Part shown: positions 13,201 to 26,028 of the stretch, piece by piece
Layout: each line of letters begins with the position of its first letter
Position numbering within the stretch: position 1 is the stretch's first letter
Assembly (NCBI GenBank): GCA_902805475.1
Contig: CADCSX010000001.1
Span: 1,736,001 to 1,800,000, forward strand
DNA length: 64,000 bases
Source of the DNA: Entonaema liquescens
Taxonomy: Eukaryota; Ascomycota; Sordariomycetes; Xylariales; Xylariaceae
Direction of reading: 5' to 3'
Program-made: the position numbers and the translations under genes
The notes under the pieces: model-generated
Databases searched by the model: none
What the model was told of the DNA's origin: nothing
What the model saw: the letters and a program-made list of their open reading frames with translations, nothing else

Positions 13201-16200
13201 TACTTAAATACCTATTCACTTCACAGGGGGACTTTTACACCGGTCATTGTAAGCAAACGGACAGTGCGGATTGAAACTTCTGAATAAGTAGTTGTTCTAG
13301 TCCATTTGGCGTTCTCCTATTCCAACTTTAGGTCTAGTAGGCAGCCTCTCCAACAAATTACATATGTATGTTTATGTATGTTTGCTTTTTCCTTTCTTTG
13401 CGCCCGCAACTACTTGATTTTCCCTAGGTATAGAATTGGAAGTCGAAGACTTGCCCGATCTGTTAAATCTCGTGGTAAGATACAGCTTGGCTTTATTCCA
13501 CAAATGTCTATCCCCGCGTCTATAGCGCTTATTAGGTCCTGTAATAGAGAGAAAAGCCGCTCAACCCCATCTCTCTATCCCGAAAACCCTCGTACCTGAC
13601 CGGTTAACCCTGCTGAATTCCTTGCCTGTCACCATGTGTTACCCCTGCCGTTTCTTAGTGACATGCATGCCTACCTAAACTATAGGTATGCTGTGTATTT
13701 ACGGGCGTCTAACATAGGTAGGTAATACTTCTAAGATCAACTAGTCCCCTATATTACGCTGTGCTTTAAATATAAGAGATGATGATCTATATCATAGACC
13801 AATCAAGAGGACGATAATAAATATCACTCGGGGGAGCCTACGATAATATCAAGTATTTAGACATTATAGAGATAGAAGGCGTTAAAATGGTAGGTTGGAA
13901 ACATATATCTATATATTTGAGTCTACGGCCTCATGTCTTTAGTGCTTTAAGTTTTCAATGAGCGGTCACCTCGTACAAGATCTAGAATCGTCGCGTGGGC
14001 ATCATTCGTTCAGCTTGCACAACCCTCTCTACACCCATTCAGTTAAGGACGAGATGTTTTAGGAAAAGCATGGCCTTTCGGTATTGCTCTGTCTGAGTGT
14101 GCCAAACGTGGCACCGCTGCGTCGTGTAGATCATGATGTGCATTAACATGACAGAAAGATTGCTGCATCGACATTCTAGATTGACGAGCATTATATCAGA
14201 ACCCGCGGCCCGATCCGGATGGACCAAAGCCTCACTGCGTAGGAAGTAAATCCCTCTCCCGTGTAGATGCAATGAGATATTCCGCCTTGTCGGCTTCGGA
14301 ATACGAACCTTTATAGCGAAGTAAAACTTATCTGGAAGTCAAAATCACAAGCTACGGATCCCTCCATAATGGGCAGCTTACAATGTATTATGCCGATTGG
14401 CACTTGGGCCTAAAGAATCTTACGACGCTGGAGCCCCAATGGCAACTAGAAAACCCAGTTTACAACAGTTCGTGGGGTTACACTCTTTAGGGGCTTAACT
14501 TGTGGGGGGCGGACTATGTTTGGCTGGACACATGTAACTCATCAAATTGACGGTAGTTCGCATTACTTAACATTTTAAGAGGCGAAAACCATTTAGGGCC
14601 CATTCTTCGTAGGTACTGTAGGTAGGTATATATGTTAGTAGCCCCTAAATAGGGGTGAGATAACGAAGATAATCCTATTTTAGGTATACCTATCTAGTCT
14701 ATAACTAGCCATATAGTATGGTTTTCAAGATTACCCCCTCGACATAGCTAACGGTTATCGTCCCAAGCCCCAGCCTTAAGGCCTCGGGTAATAGGGGTAA
14801 ATAATTGGCCCGTCGCCCAAGGCGTGCAGAGGTGATCACAAACCGGAGCCCCGTTAATGAGTATACATCCCTTTCCTTTGCCATTATGGAAGCCAAAATG
14901 ACTACCTTGCTTTGGGATTTAGGTATTATGTCATGTTCCGGAACCATGGTTTACAAGAATGAGCCGTGGACTCATCTTCTGACCTAGGCCTGTTGTAAAA
15001 TATGTCCAGCAGATCTTCTTCGTGTCAGCCCTATTTCTCACGTGTTGTTTACCCGATAAGTCGTAGAACTTTCGTGGCTTGAGACATTTAAGACCATGGC
15101 TTCAGGTGGTCTATTGATACGTCCGTACCTTGCGGATCCAATCCCACTAGGCGTGCCGGATTAGCCTACCAGGAGCGTGCAAGTGCGCCCTGCCCAATGT
15201 CGACCGGATGCTGCCGAGGATTCGTCAGAGAGTGGTCACAGCCAGATTTAATGCCATGGCTATATGCTAACAATATAGGGCCGAAAGCTAAACTAGCAGA
15301 ATGATCGTAGACGTGGTGAGTCACATATGTAGACAGGCCCAAGTTCACAGGTCCAGGAGAAAGAAAACATGAGCTTTCCTGAGAGCTACGATGTTTGTAA
15401 GGTGCTGTTATTGACTTATACGTCTTAGCACTTCTCTAGGTCCTCGATTAGAGGCTCATTGATTTCTCGAGCAGAAATACGCCTGATCCTGTCCATATCT
15501 AATCATATTAAGGTAAATAAGGATCTCGGCAGAAATACTTAATGACTAGGACCTCTAACTATCTAACTAAAAGTGGCGACGGCTGGTCCAGACTTGACCA
15601 AACGGTCGTAGGCTTGCTATGCAGTCTCCCGAAGACTGGACACAACTCGACCAAGCAGATCCCTTCCCAATTCCCAGGAGATGTTTGTGGCGTCTCGTAG
15701 AGGCCCTGACGGTAGGGTACGTGCAGAAATGATGCATAGGGGAACGGAGTTCCTCCTCCATCGGCTCCAAAGGTCTCGGTGCTCTTGCTTTCTCTATCTA
15801 CTCTCTGTATCCTTTACTTTGTTTCCCAAGGCCTCGAAAAGAACCTTTCAGACGTATTAAATAGGATACCTACAAAGGTATAGTATGGCTATTAAATTAT
15901 CTCAATGAGGACTACGTAACTGAATATTCGAGGGGAATATTTCAAGTCGTACTAAAACCCCTTCGAGAGGAGCCTGACTTTCATAATCTTAGGAATACTA
16001 ATTACAGTACCGAGCAGATTAAGGGTCCGTGGCAACACCCTAGGACTTGTTTGGTCTTGAGGCTGGGGAGACTAAAACAATTTGAAGCATAAGCCCTGCA
16101 ATGAACGGCTTCTTGCCTTGATTGTCATGAGGAAAAGATGGAGCTGAGTTGCCCCAGATGCTTTGTGTCTAATTCGGTAGAATCTTCACTTGACCTCGCC

Positions 16201-18057
16201 TGACGCACTCCGCATCTTTGCCAACACTGATGTCAGGCACACAGGCTGTGCTGCCCATCCCGTAGGCTCTCATCTTTTGACTTCTTTGGCTAGACACATA
16301 AGGCTACACCCAGATACCTTGTCAGCTCATACATTACTGCGCAGCTCGCCGGCTCATTTGAAATTCGAAGGAGCGGCACACTGGCCTCTAACAATAGAAA
16401 AGGCCGAACAAGCCTCGAGTTCTCCGCACAATATACAGATGACCCTAATACTTGCTGTCTCAAAAATCCCCCAGCTTGCACTACCACTGCTACTATTATC
16501 ACCTCACCCAGTCCCAAGAGGGAATAGATGATATCCACTTCGTCTATTCACCAGTCCTATCAAAGATTTTCCTATCCTGCCATTGAAGCCTCGAGGACCG
16601 TAGTGTGGCCGATATATGAGTTTGTTGCTGCGAGTCTGAAGAAGTTGGATTCATCCATATGCACTATTTGGTGGCACTGCCCTTTTGTCTCTTCTTACAA
16701 GCCTCCATAGATCTGCGTGGCATATGCCACCGTACGAGTCGAAGCCACCACGTTAAGCTTTAAATACGTGAGCTGTGAGGGTATATAGATTCCCTTCCGT
16801 CTCGAACATCGCTACATCTATGTCGTTCACCTGCCCTTGACACTTGCTCAGAACACTGCCATAAATTAGACGGCCTCCCTTACATTGATCCGAGGAATAA
16901 CTTAGGTCAGGACCTGTCATCTCTACTGGACCCACGAACCGGCTACACGGACACTTTACCCGGCAGGCGGCGGTACGGGAGCTGATTCTTGGATAGCGCG
17001 AGGCTTAGTCCGGATAACAGAATAAGGTACGCCAGGTTATTGAACGTTTTTGGAGGCTGATTATCGCGAGGCGTCCCTTGGGATCATAGGATGGCGCCTG
17101 TATGGTTTCATTTGAGTGCCATCCCATGCCATGTTCCAAATTGATACGCATGGCGCCATGGTCCCAAGTTGGCGGTAGGCAAGTTGGTGTGCATTTAGCC
17201 TCCACCAATTGTTAATCAATTACAGATCGCGCTGGAATTCTGCAGCAGAGAAAGCAATGCTGACACATATTCTCAGGGTCTCCCTTCGATTTGCTTAAGA
17301 CATAGAGATATTCGCAAATTAGGGCCCTTTCCGATAGGAAGAGTAGGTACTTAGTTCTTTTTCTCTACTCGGGTTATTGTGCAGACGCCACGCACGAAAT
17401 CTCGATGAAAAAGCTGCGCTGCGCTAGGCAGATCGCGGAACTAGGACACATACACACAGCGACGCCGATACGGACAGGATACGGACAGAAACAGATTGAT
17501 GATTCTAATCGACGCCAAAGAGAAGTTTAGGCTGATTTAGCCAGACCTATCTGAGCATTCCATACCTTTCCAAGGTAGATATCGAGGTGTTCGACTCGAC
17601 TTCGACTTGAGATAGTCAGATCCAACTCGAGCCGAGACGGCTCTGGACATGTCCTCTATTTTATACCGTTGTTTTCTACAAGACAAATCTTAAGGCTATT
17701 GTGTCTTGGATTATCCCGCACTGTCAACCAATTTTGTTTTCTTTCTTTTCTCATCTTCCTCTGGCCCGGCTGTTCTTATTATTAATATCATTATTATTTC
17801 TCTCGAGGGTTAGGAGCTGACAGCATCTTGTATTGTCTAGGTTTACTATTCGCTGCATGACTGTGCATGTATTTGCGGAAGCGTCAATTACTTGGCATCG
17901 ATGGTTACAGTGGACTATTCAAAGGTCGGTGTACATTACATCCCAGCTGGCCCCTGGATCTCTCATATCTGCAACGCAGCAAGCCCATTTCGTACCCCTG
18001 CCCTACCTCTAAAGATTGACATACATCAATTACTTACTTCACTACCACCCATCTGCC
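1257..18057. other. Gene-poor, TpA-rich block of about 16.8 kb
   Basis: No open frame here exceeds about 113 codons and none resembles a protein I recognise. Frames on both strands are broken by dense stops. The sequence leans to A+T and is rich in the TpA step: in the single line 3301-3360 I count nine TpA against five ApT. That direction of bias is the one left by repeat-induced point mutation in ascomycetes, but the count is only illustrative. Stretches of more balanced composition (about 4380-5650, 8000-8760, 9400-11500, 14000-15400, 16150-17500) alternate with A+T-rich ones, which would fit a mosaic of old, decayed transposons. No intact terminal repeats, reverse transcriptase or transposase motifs were seen. 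One near-perfect palindrome is listed separately. Confidence 0.6.
4132..4157. repeat. 26-bp near-perfect palindrome
   Basis: Positions 4132-4157 read as a palindrome centred between 4144 and 4145 (core CCTAGGCCTAGG), with one mismatched pair. A second inverted repeat, CAAACAT/ATGTTTG, lies just upstream at 4084-4105. Such nested inverted repeats could be the remains of a small foldback element or MITE. No function is claimed. Confidence 0.5.
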
Positions 18058-18736
18058 ATGGCATCTGCTACCGATCGAGGTCGGAAAACGGTTAGTCGAT
18101 GAGCATACTCGCAATGCAAAATGCAGAGAGAGGAGAAAAAAAAAGAAACAAAGAAAAAGAAAACATAAGCATGTGGTCCCGGTCTCCCCATCTACCTACT
18201 CAAAATAGGTAGTATAACAAATTCGGCTTTTATCTTTTATCTATGTCTCTTTTACCTATCTCTTTTTTACTCATAACTACTACCTCACCTAACCTACCTA
18301 ATGTATTTTTACCTAAAGTACCTAACTCAACTTTTTCAGGTACATGTTAGAGTTTTTGGCACGTTGTAACGGGACAAGCCTTATTAGTGGATAAAGTACC
18401 TAACTTTGGGCTTTCAAAGTTGAAGCCGGCGTCGTGTCGTCTTGGATTTCTTTTTTTGGGAACCCTGCAAAGAATACGGAGCTAACAACCGTTATTGGAA
18501 CAGCTAATCCACGATCCGTCTTCGAATCCTCCGTCATCAGCTCTATTAGTATCACCAGCCACTTTTCGGCCGAATGAAGCACGCCTCTCTTCTAACGGAG
18601 AGGCTCCTCGAATGAATCAACAACTTAACCCCAAGGTATTTATCACATTTATCATTATATATTTATCATTACCTATATACATATTAATTCATTAACTCGT
18701 CGAATGCCCCATTTTATTTACTTATACACCTTCTTG

Positions 18737-18769
<33 letters not shown>

Positions 18770-21700
18770 CTTCGATTATTCCTACCTCTCTACCGTATCT
18801 ATCTACATCATCTCCAGCCGAAGAAAGAAAAAAACAACAAATAGGTCGAGAAAGTCCGCATCCGCCGAGCCCGGTCTGTGGGAGGGCGCTTTTAATTAAA
18901 AGAAACCAATTGGATTAAATGGGCCATGCATTGTCGACGCTGAGGAAATCGGAGACCAGAGTCCAAGGCAGCTCCGGCATGCTTGCTCATGGCTTAAGCT
19001 CAAAGTAGCATGCAGGGCCAACCAAGGTCAGTTCAATCATCTTGAAGTGAATTGCATCGTCATGTTCGTATGCACGCGCAACTAGCACGAGCCCACATAC
19101 GCGCCCGCGCACACAAACATATACACGCGCACATACACAAACACATTCACCAAATCTGTATACACATATACACTTATACACTTATACACTTATACACTTA
19201 TACACTTATACACTTATACACTTATACACTTATCATTTGCAGCCGCATTTGGCAATTTTCATCTCTTCTTCCCACCACATTCCCTAGGGTTTTCCTCCCA
19301 ACAATCTACAAACCAGGGGACAGGGGAGGGGAAAAAAACAAAACATAAATGATGATGTAAATCAGAAGCCGGGGAGGCTGTGCGCCTTGCGGGCTTTTAA
19401 AATATTCTCCAGCAGTTTGCCAGACCGGTGGTCTTGAAAAACTTGCGTATTTGTGGAAAGAGAGGCCTGTCGCATTGGATGAAATATGAATCAGCAATCC
19501 CCGGTTTCTTCATGTCGCACAAGAAAGAGCACCCCGGGTCTTTTAGCGTGGTACATCTCGAGGGAATGCCTCTACTTCGACCTACCCTTGCTCTAGGTAC
19601 ACTTTGTACCTGAAGGCTGCTTCTGGAACCCGGCTGCTATCTTCCTTACGCAGGCGCTTGCCATTAGGTACATTCATCTCATGGTACCTCTTACCTTACC
19701 TGCGTCTTGGCTAGTCAGCTCACGGGGCTACGTATCTTTCACCATGCCCGTGGTGTCACAGTGCCACGCACGGAATGACAAGGTACCTGCCACTGAAGTG
19801 GAAGCAGCCGGAGCAAACACCGTGCTATTCTTGCACATTCACTGAAGCAGTCATTCTACTTAGTCTCGTTCTCTTTCTCTTCTTTTTCTCGTGTTCCCAT
19901 ACCCGATGCCAGCCTACCAGTCTACCTAGCTACTTGACTTAGCCTACCTCTTGGCCGGCATACCCATCTACATACCTACATACATCATACATCCCATTTG
20001 ATCTACCCGCCTACATAACCTACATAACCATACATACATAACCATACATGACCAACTCCTAGATACTTTACCTACCTATACCCGACAAAAGCCATCTTTA
20101 CAAAAAGTACTTACATATTCGTCGATACACTCGCCAGTCTTCCCCGGTGTCAACTGTGCTTTTTCTGCTTTTGTGTTAGCACATCCAGTACAGGACAATC
20201 TCGCGTGCTAACATTTGCTTGCCGATTACAGGGCTGCTCATAAACCCTCGAGCCCTCAAATTTCCCGCCGGCAATGCCCAAAGCCCGGTAATGATTGCAG
20301 CTCACCTTCAATGGGCCTCCTCTATTAATTAGACGCATCATCTCTATGCAAACTATCTTTACCATCCATTACTTTCATCACTAACCATTCTTTACCCTTC
20401 TAGCAGGACTTTGAGTCTTCGCCGCCTTCGTGTCCTGGGCTGGAATATCTTGACATACCAGCTACAGGTGATATGAGGTCAGTTCCCATGTCTTTCTTAC
20501 CCGCTGAAGAAAAGAAAAAGAAAAATGAAGGAGGGATTAAAAAAAAAAGAGTCTTGCTCATATCTGCATCTTCGTCAACCTGTTATCTCTATTATCTCTT
20601 GTTATTTTTGAATTCATTTTACATTACATGTCTTAGATCGCATCATATCACTTTACCCTCTTCATCTTTGCACCTTATCTCTACAGCCATATTCGGGCAG
20701 TTATGTAGGTGTGCCGGCTAGCCTACTATCTGGTCCTACTAGCACACCCAAATGACCTACCTTACAACCTGCACTTATTGCTACTACCGCCTGTAAATCC
20801 CTCTCACCATAGGCGCGGAGACGAGTTGCATGGGTGGCTGTTGTAGCTACACAAAATGCCTGTGACTCTTCCGCTGCTCGCCGCTATGTGGCGTGGTATA
20901 TAGCTCCCGATCCTGTATCCGCTACCCCTGTGGTACGCCAAACGTTGGCAGTACTACCTCTTGGTCGCACTGAACACTTGGGCATTGTCTCGCATGGAAC
21001 TGCGATACAAGCATTTTCGCTAGCCCGCCCAGAGCCTCGCACACCAACTTCTATTTGCTAAAGGACCCCTGCTAACACCTTCTCTAGATACAACCAAGAA
21101 TCTAATATTTCTTCCTTGACGATAGAAACCCCTCCTCAGCCGCCTTCTGTACTCAGCGGCTTTTCTGCACCTCTCTTAAACACCACTACAACGGGGTACT
21201 CCCCTGATACTGGATCTTTCTATTCTCCAGCCTCACAGATCTTCCCGGGATCGACGTCAGGTCGCGCCTGAGCTCCAAGTGAGTCGCACATTGATCCCAG
21301 CCCCTCGTAGTGTTCAATAGCACCCCGTTCGTAACTCGTCTAGCTGTTGCCTTACTTACCGCCGTAGCAGTACCACTTCATCCACGGGCATGGCACATGC
21401 CAACCGCTCCGCTGCGTTACCAAATCCAGCATCAGCATACAACGTTAGAGATCTCTACTCCGGAGCGAGGCCGTCCTTTGGAAGACCAACGGAGCATACG
21501 AGATCGCCTACTTTCGCAGCGCCTTTGCGACGTCATCCCTTGTCGCCAACTCCCAGTCCAAGTATCAGCTTCACGAGTCCCGTCAGAATGGATGCTAGTC
21601 AGTATGGGAAATCCGGGGGGTCGCATATTCCTCCGCTCCAGGCAATGAGCACGAACGGTCAGCTAGTGTACGGTGAATCTGGGACTCCAATCAAGATTGA

Positions 21701-22838
21701 CATCCACGGGACCATCGACAAAGGATTCTTCATGTCTGATGGTGATTGGACATGCTACAGAAGGAATTACTTCTCCTGCATCTGCTCGTACAGTTTGTCG
21801 CCATACTCGCCTAACACCACGATGCAGTATGTTCCCAGCGGATCGTCAACGTCGTATCAAGTGTTTGGGTTTGCAATGTGTATCTCTGCAGTAGTCTCCG
21901 ACAGCGATTCACACACGATTGACCTGGTACAGCATACACCAAAGAGAGATAAAGGACCGGTGCAGAAGCCTGAAAAGGTTAGACTTACCCCGAAGCAACC
22001 GCAGCAAACACCGCATCCGCTACTGTATCAAGATCATCATACTATGCCTGGAGCCTCCAGACCTTTGTATGAAAGTGGTTACGGGCAGAGTACGCAGGGG
22101 TCATACCCAAGCGAGCACACATTCGAACGGATCCAATTCAAGCAGGCGACGGCAAACAATGGCAAACGAAGAGCAGCCCAGCAGTACTACCATCTAGTTG
22201 TCGAGCTATATGCAGACGTGGGAAATCAAGCTCAGGATCAATTCATGAAGATTGCGTCGCGAAAATCGGCAAAGATGATTGTACGAGGTCGTTCCCCTGG
22301 ACATTACCAGACAGAAAGGCGGGGAAGTACTAGTAGCGGGCCCGGCGGATCAGGTGGGATGGGCAGCTACTCCGGATCTCAGGTGCTGGGGCCGGAATAC
22401 GGCGGTTCCGGTGGTCCCTCGCTTCTCTCGGGCTCGTACGCTAGCGGCGGAGGGTACGATCCGCGTTCGGCACATTTCGGAGGAACTCGCCACCACGAGC
22501 TACCAGCAGAGGCAATTATACCGCCCGAGGAGGCTAAGGCTATTGATAGTACCAGGGAGTACCAATACTATCCTGCGCCTATTTACGAAGGTGCCGATTC
22601 GAGACATGGTGTCGAGATGTTCTCCCACCGAAACGAGCCGGAGAATCTGATGACTTCAGCTCCGTCGGTGGGAGACTCGAGCGCTTCGAAAGTCAAACAC
22701 GAATACGAAGGTCCCCTTCCGAGTATCATGTACAACCCTGGGAATTCCTACTACCGGGGCTGTAGCCGATTCGAAGGAAAGCCAACATCGACAGGCTATT
22801 ATCCAACCATGCCGACCATGCTTCCTCAATCTGGGTAA
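18058..22838 (+). CDS. vib-1: VIB-1/XprG-type Ndt80-family transcription factor
   Basis: This is a p53-like Ndt80/PhoG DNA-binding regulator. Orthologues VIB-1 (Neurospora) and XprG (Aspergillus) control heterokaryon-incompatibility death, starvation responses and secreted proteases and cellulases. Proposed exons: 18058-18090, 18504-18635, 20407-20477, 21088-21255 and about 21371-22838, giving 623 residues; Neurospora VIB-1 is of similar size. The Ndt80 domain covers about residues 241-450. Diagnostic runs include DKGFFMSDGDWTCYRRNY, FAMCISAVVSD, HTPKRDKGP, SEHTFERIQFKQ, ATANNGKRRAAQQ and SAKMIVRGRSPGHYQ. A Gly/Ser-rich tail follows. The last exon is very secure. The upstream exons agree in phase and encode a family-like Pro/Ser-rich segment (YSPDTGSFYSPA). 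The last acceptor could also be at 21343 or 21367, in the same phase. The first exon and start codon are the weakest part. Introns 1-3 are 413, 1771 and about 610 nt, unusually long for this genome. Confidence 0.85.
18739..18765. repeat. Poly-T run of 27
   Basis: An uninterrupted run of 27 T lies inside the long second intron of the vib-1 gene. The length may be affected by sequencing of the homopolymer. Confidence 0.85.
19066..19145. repeat. Alternating purine-pyrimidine tract (CA/CG-rich)
   Basis: This stretch of vib-1 intron 2 is dominated by alternating CA, CG and TA steps (for example GCGCACACAAACATATACAC), including several ACGCGC units. Alternating purine-pyrimidine DNA can adopt left-handed structure. 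It runs directly into the octamer repeat that follows. Confidence 0.55.
19171..19234. repeat. Octamer tandem repeat (CACTTATA)n
   Basis: About eight perfect head-to-tail copies of CACTTATA lie in vib-1 intron 2, preceded by related ACACATATA sequence. This is a minisatellite-like array and probably variable in copy number. Confidence 0.9.
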
Positions 22839-24232
22839 TACAAGGTTGTTTGAAATAGAAAAGCGTACTAGGCCGCATCCTGGCTGGTCTACAGAGTATA
22901 TTTCTTTGGCGGATTCTCGCCGCTTGCGTTTCGTTCTACTGCGTCTAGCATGACCATCGGAGATGAAAAGCATATCTGTTTTCTGGATTTTGGTTTTCCC
23001 GCATCTCTGCAAGTAGAGGCGGGACTGGCGGCGCACGATGGGATACGGTAGAGAGAAAGAATCTGAGAACCAATAGGGATTTCACGAGGTTTTCGAGTGA
23101 ATACGGGAATACACGAAGAATGAACTACGACTCCGGCAGCGTGGCTGGGATATACTACAAAACATGGGTTTTATCTGGTGGGATAACGGAAAGGATACCC
23201 CGGTGCGATGATTTATGGTGTTTTCGAGACGGTTTGAGAAACGAAGGACAAGCGACTTTCTTTCATCTACTAAAAATTTGACGAAGACTACGTAAAAAAA
23301 TGTTCATGGGTGGCGTTGGGAAAGACGGATTATACGGGTGTCTGCGTTTACCTTCTACAACTCGGCAACTACTTTGGCCTGTTAGTCGAGTCCTCCTGGC
23401 GAGACTAGATGCAACTGGCCTTCTCCTGTCTCGATGTGGTCGGAGGAATGTTGGGTGGAATGTGTGTTTGCGGGTCTGGTGAGAAGACGACTAGCTCTGG
23501 GCTGGACCGAGGAACAGGATCCCAGCTTGTGATGCAAGGTGGAAATAGAAAGGCCTTCTATGTCCCTGCTGCTGATGCTTAGGTATGCACTCAGAATTGC
23601 TTTCATGTACCTCCTTGGTCGAAAGATAAAACATAGCGTTCTTTCTACTTTTTCCTTTCTTTTCCTCCTCTCGGTTGCGGGGACGGATCCTTTGTCTCGT
23701 GGGACAACGGGTTAGTGCATGCCTAGGTAGGTACCTACGCATCGAAGTAAGGACGCCTCAACCACGCATAACCCCACTAATGTGTGAGAGCCAATTAGAC
23801 AAGATCATGTACTAGACTCCAGAAAAAGGAACTTTCTCGGTTTAGGTGGGTAGGTGCAAATTTAATACCTAGCAAAAGGGGAAGCGGGGCGATTAGCTGT
23901 ACCAATGAGTGCCTGTCCATGAGGGGGCAGCGACGAAGAGGTCCTTGGCAGAGTGAAGTGTGCGGGTAGTATGGGGGGGATTTGCTTTTCATGAAGGTCA
24001 GTAACTAATTACTCATCTAGATAAATCTGGTTGGGAGGACGTTCAAATTGGACTTGCAAAGCCGCAAAAGCCCCACAACGGGAACTAGGTTGCACTAGAG
24101 GCACGACACCATGATGGGAGCGAAGTAGGCTGGTAGGGCCTAGAAAAGACGTAGGGCCAAGGCAACTTTCAGCCAGGGTTCAGGCGGTGCAAGTAGGTGG
24201 GTATAAGGCAACTCGTACAGGGGATCTTCCTT

Positions 24233-24267
24233 ATGGAGCCTAGGTATGGAGCCTAGGTATGGAGTCT
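24233..24267. repeat. 13-bp tandem repeat
   Basis: The unit TATGGAGCCTAGG is repeated about 2.7 times head to tail in non-coding sequence. Confidence 0.8.
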
Positions 24268-24630
24268 TTGGAGCAATGTACATAGGCAACTAGGGTCCTA
24301 GTACATATCGGCATGCGATCAAAGAGATCCTTGGTATCAGTGCTATCTAAACAGTGGAACTTAGTAGATGGACCACCCCACACTTTAACGTCGCAAGTAT
24401 GGACCAATTCAGGACGTAATCTACACGCTAAACTGTGGTGCCTAAGCCAGCAAAATCCTAGGCTCCAGTAGCTTATCCTAACGATGTTCTAGGGTTGGCT
24501 TTAGGCGGGTACTAAGGAAAGCTATACCTAAGGCATGGTAGGAAGCACGGTTGCCCGTACCTTGAATACGGTATATTACGGAACTCTATATGGAAACGGA
24601 ACAATTATTACCTTTTACTTTTACTTTACC

Positions 24631-24675
24631 TTAGGTAGCCTTAGGTAGCCTTAGGTAAGTAGGTACCTACCTAAT
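24631..24675. repeat. CCTTAGGTAG repeat and TAGGTACCTA palindrome
   Basis: About two and a half copies of the decamer CCTTAGGTAG lead into the palindromic string TAGGTACCTACC. This is the densest example of the TAGGTA/TACCTA motif family scattered through the non-coding parts of the window. Confidence 0.7.
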
Positions 24676-25391
24676 TGGGAAGCCAAGTTCGCGCTGTGCA
24701 ATCAGGTTGGTTATCGTGGTTTCCTTGCTGTTGTAGTTAGGTAGAAGGCTGCTGCCTATTAATGATGCTAATTCTATAAAATTTACTTCGGGACCGAAGA
24801 TGGTCTTTTCTTTCTTTTAATTTTTCATTCCAATTTTATCATCACGCCGCTTTTTACCGCTATACTTCGCAGCCATTGTTAACAACGTGTCTGCTGCGAC
24901 GTGATGAAAGTTGTTATGCCCCCTTTCCTCTTCCCTTAATATACAACGCGTCGCGCGCATATATAGATGGCTTGGCACTCATTTGATCACCCTCCCCTTC
25001 TTTCATACGGCATACAGCATACAGTATAAATATTCAAGCTCAAGCAGGTTATATCTTTCTAGGCGATCTACAGTTACAGCGAGGCACATTGCAACCACTC
25101 GTCTAGTCAATGTTTTATGCACCGGTGAATTTGGGCTTATCCGTTTAACAGTCGGGATGGACCGCACCAGTTGTAGCGAAGACAACCGGTCAGCTAGCTC
25201 CCCGGGGTTCCAGCCGCTACCACTTACTATTGACCATTGACCAACAGAAATTTCTCATTCCTTGGCTTTTGTCAGATAAAAAACAAGTTTTAATTATCAG
25301 CAGATATATTACGGCCGAGAATATAACGACTATACAATAAGCAATAAACAGACATAATTGCTTAGCATACAAACAATTTATGTGTAGGTAT

Positions 25392-25424
25392 GGTATAAGG
25401 TATAAGGTATAAGGTATAAGGTAT
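25392..25424. repeat. Heptamer tandem repeat (GGTATAA)n
   Basis: Four full copies of GGTATAA plus a partial fifth stand head to tail in non-coding sequence. Confidence 0.9.
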
Positions 25425-26009
25425 GCAAGTGAGATGCGGCCCGAGGTCCTCAGGTCTCCTTGGTAGGCACTACGTACCTTACTCCTTTCATTCCACCTCC
25501 CCATTCGATCCTCCAACAGTACCTCTGCAATACACGACAAGAAACTCTGTACCTGCGGACAAGTACCTGCGCTAATTGGTGCGCGGTCTAAATAAGCTTT
25601 TGTGGAGCTCTCACAGATCGTCGTGGAGAGTGGTCGGGGAGACCGGACGGTGAGTTTTTTTTGTCTCTCGACATTTGTACTTTCCAATCGCAAAATCCCA
25701 AGTCTTGGTCCGTTGCCTGTCGAGAGAAAGATCTTCCGATTCCCTGTCACTCATAGTCGCAGTCGCTATTACATCGAGTCAAGAAAATTTTCTAGCTGGA
25801 CCCGCCATCGCGGATCCGGAACATACCAATGCATGAGTGATAGACCCGCCGCAACCTGATGGGATAGCGATAGCACCCTTGGCGCACGTTGTCTACCAGT
25901 TGTTGGCCGACACTGGTTACGTTGGGGCCGCGTTATCCTTATTGTCTTCCTCTCTCGCACCACTCATATCGCTTGGCATCGTCGTTGAAGAGATTCAAAG
26001 ACGGAAGGA

Positions 26010-26028
26010 AAAAAAAAAAAAAAAAAAA
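26010..26028. repeat. Poly-A run of 19
   Basis: An uninterrupted run of 19 A is followed by a purine-only AAG-rich tail to about 26053. Such a tail can mark an old retroposed insertion, but no element body was recognised upstream. Confidence 0.7.

Noticed and set aside
25217..25750. 177-codon minus-strand open frame
   Set aside because: It runs through the GGTATAA tandem repeat, has no recognisable domain, and lies in repeat-rich non-coding sequence.
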